From: Romanomermis culicivorax
Lineage: Eukaryota; Nematoda; Enoplea; Mermithida; Mermithidae
NCBI GenBank assembly: GCA_963922205.1
Contig: CAWUHX010000015.1
Location: 682,001-746,000 of the forward strand
Reading direction: 5' to 3'
DNA length: 64,000 bases
Shown here: piece after piece, positions 61,404 to 64,000 of the stretch
How the letters are laid out: the number at the start of each line of letters is the position of its first letter
Position numbering within the stretch: the stretch's first letter is position 1
Position numbers and translations under genes: made by a program
The notes under the pieces: generated by a model
What the model saw: the letters and a program-made list of their open reading frames with translations, nothing else
Database searches by the model: none
What the model was told of the DNA's origin: nothing

Positions 61404-64000
61404 GGAATGGGAACCTATGATTTGAACGTTTCTATATAATTGCATTGTGGTTTTGGGGATATTCTAGCTATTGAGCCTTTTTTCAAGGAAACTGCAAGTA
61501 AATTCTTCAATGACAATGACAATATTCGGGAACGTCATTGGTCCTTTTTAATGTTGTCACATACCGGCATAAACTCTATCTGATGACAGTCAACTAGAAA
61601 ATTGGATGGTTACCAAAACGCTTTCGTAGTTGCCAATGCCAAATTAGAGTAGGAAACAGGACGTTAGTAGATTTATCTCATCGAAAACAGACACGATGCA
61701 ACCACAGCCTATTAAAAAGTCGACACGGTCAAAGTCGCACCAAAATTAAGAGTTGGAAATTGTCGGCGAAAATTCAGAATCATTGAAGTCAAAAGATGGA
61801 AAATACTTTAAAAATAACGCATGACAGTGACAAAAAAAAAATTCCGCAAATTTATGGTGCGAAGCGCCAAACTAACATTTCTGATTACGTAATACTGATC
61901 GGAGTAAACCGGCTATGCATAGACACAGTCATTGGTTACCCAAAATTGAGGGCGAGGGTCATTGAAGCAAAAGCATTGATTTTTTCGACTGAAAAGTTTG
62001 AAAAAAGGGTTTAAAATAATTGTTGTCTATATGACCATAAAAGCCTGTATATATTGTTTAGTGTACGAAAAATTTTTCGTTTTTGATCAAGTTTGTTTAA
62101 AAATGACAACTGAAGAATGGTTCAACTATTGCTACCCCTTAGATTACATTAATGTTTCAGAATAATTTTTTTCTCAAAAAATGATCGTTCTTACGAAAAA
62201 AGCTTTTCTACTTCCTAGAAGTCTAAATCCTGGTCTCACTATGAGATGATTGTCGATTGATATGAATTCTGAGAAGAGGTCGTCCCATGCCTACAAACAC
62301 GTAGGGAGGTGCCATCATTTAAGAAAAATTAATTATGATCCTACAGCAAAGTGCACAGTAGTCTGTACCAAAGATGTAGAGTATCCTAAAAGGATCAATA
62401 AGTATACAAACGCAGGCCTTAAAATCAAAAATGTTTCAGCAAATTTGAAAACAACATGTAATAATAGGCATCGACCCACCTGGAATCTCAAAAACTGTTG
62501 GGTCCAAAATTTAGATATTTTGTAGGTGTGCATGGAGCCGAATCTCAACGGTAAATTTTGAATGATATCAAGTACCACTCAATGCATCGTAGAGGGCAAT
62601 GCGTCAAACCTTTGCCTTAGGATTTTGCAAACCATGCTGTTGCAAAAAAATTTATGAATATTGTCAGGCGGTTGCGCAAAATCTTTCGGGAATTATCGAC
62701 ATTTTTTTTTTGTTCGACTTCCATCTTTTCTTTCCTGGAGCCATGATTATATAGTAAAGTTCTATTCAGGGTGTGAAAACAGCAAATGAACTCCAAGAGA
62801 AATTTTATATTTGTACAGTAAATAATTGATATTACGACGAAAATTATTTTCTGATAGAACCTATCATTATACTCGTTACTCAGCGTTTCTGCGTAATTAC
62901 AGTAAATTGAATTCGATTTAAACAACTATAAAAGAAATTTTTGCGTATACGGACTCGGTGAGATGTATCATAAGGTTCCTTTGTTATGGACTAATTATGT
63001 GGCCAAAAAAGTCTGTGCTTCGCGTCATAACGAGACATTAAATAAAATTCCTTTTTTTCTTTTTCATTTCTCGAACTATTTACATGGAAACTTTCAACGA
63101 CTTTGTCTAAATTTTGCGCAACGATGATCCCTCGAGATCTTCGAGCTGCGTTACCTGCGTGACTTTGTTTCTAAAGATCGAAAGAGAAACTATACGTGCC
63201 ATATGTAACAGATCATAGAATGCATCAAAAAATACAGTAATCTATTATTTAATTATTACACTGGAAACCAAAAAATGCATGGAGCGAAAACTTTCAAACG
63301 ATGAGTAGTAGCGTCAACAAATCGACACATGAATTCATTCATTAATTCTAGCTTCATTCATATTCTTTAGTGTATAACACTTGAAACCAGTAGTAGCTGC
63401 ATTAAAGTCCACACACGCATAATTATGGAGTGAAATTGAACCCCCTTCAAAAATTACCGGTCATATGGCTAACCATACGAAACGAAACCCGTCCTATTAG
63501 ATGGGAAAGACTAAAAATGTTCATTTTTTAATAGACGGACATTTTTGATTAAGTAATGATCGAAAATCTCATTATTTCAACATTTCAGGCCATAAATATT
63601 AATTTTATTGATTTTCATCGGAAAAAATAATTATTTTTCAACCATTTTTATAATTTGAGGCAAAAAATCCTTTTTGTCTCTCTATGAATCTCCTCCATAA
63701 ATTTTTGGCAACTGATACAGATAATCACTGATCCATCTTTTTACGGCATCGCCAGATTTTTTTGTTTGCTTTGATCATGTTTGATTTCAATTCGCTCCAT
63801 TAGTTATTTTTTGTTCGCCCATCTCTGGTTAGTAATTTTCGGCAGGAATCTCCTCCGTAATTTTAACCTGTTGTGCAGCAAACAGCTTCCCTTGTTTGTA
63901 GAAAAATTCAACATTTCCTCTTACTTATTTTCGTACGCCAATAAAACTATTTCTTGATAGCAAGCTATATCAGCAATTTTTCATGTCTTCAATCTAGCAT
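61404..64000. other. non-coding stretch, nothing recognised
   Basis: AT-rich, with short ORFs on both strands (61796-62014, 62250-62525, 62617-62925) that match no family by eye. Earlier exons of the minus-strand KANK gene could lie here but none was identified. Confidence 0.35.

Overview
The window looks like nuclear DNA of an AT-rich invertebrate, most probably a nematode. The reasons are spliced genes with GT/AG introns of about 60 bp to 3 kb, a three-exon seven-helix chemoreceptor of the nematode serpentine type, a KANK/VAB-19 ankyrin gene with all-phase-0 introns, and many eukaryotic transposons. There is no prokaryotic gene layout, operon or CRISPR array.

Layout. 0-5 kb: a minus-strand serpentine receptor gene (three phase-consistent exons, 320 aa). 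5-12.9 kb: mostly non-coding DNA with dispersed repeats. 12.97-18.24 kb: a 1754-aa single-exon ORF built like a bacterial A-B toxin: a long N-terminal part, a tetra-arginine furin-type site, a hydrophobic translocation/pore-like segment, RTX-like glycine/aspartate repeats, and a C-terminal part dense in N-glycosylation sequons. 18.7-20.4 kb: a dead MULE with a fold-back element nested in its left end. 23.91-38.03 kb: a 14.1-kb Ty3/Gypsy LTR retrotransposon with 480-bp LTRs differing at one base and a 4-bp target duplication. It carries gag-protease-RT-RNase H, a separate +1-frame integrase ORF, and a third, spliced ORF (1475 aa) with a DEDDy 3'-5' exonuclease domain where an env gene often lies. 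38.0-40.9 kb: a dead PIF/Harbinger transposon at whose edge the LTR element landed. 41.6-43.3 kb: a 96-bp tandem repeat and a long-TIR element. 43.4-48.6 kb: a minus-strand secreted protein gene resembling a degenerate S1 protease, with several repeats in its introns. 54.1-59.1 kb: the last four coding exons of a minus-strand KANK gene; one hAT element lies in its introns. A second short hAT MITE and a 5'-truncated LINE with a 16-bp target duplication lie just upstream of its first visible exon. 61.4-64 kb: nothing recognised.

The two items most worth study are the LTR retrotransposon with its intron-containing exonuclease ORF3, and the intronless toxin-like gene. The rest is host genes (receptor, KANK, probable protease homologue) embedded in transposon debris. 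No search was run. Family names rest on motifs read by eye, and exon structures rest on splice consensus plus reading-phase agreement.
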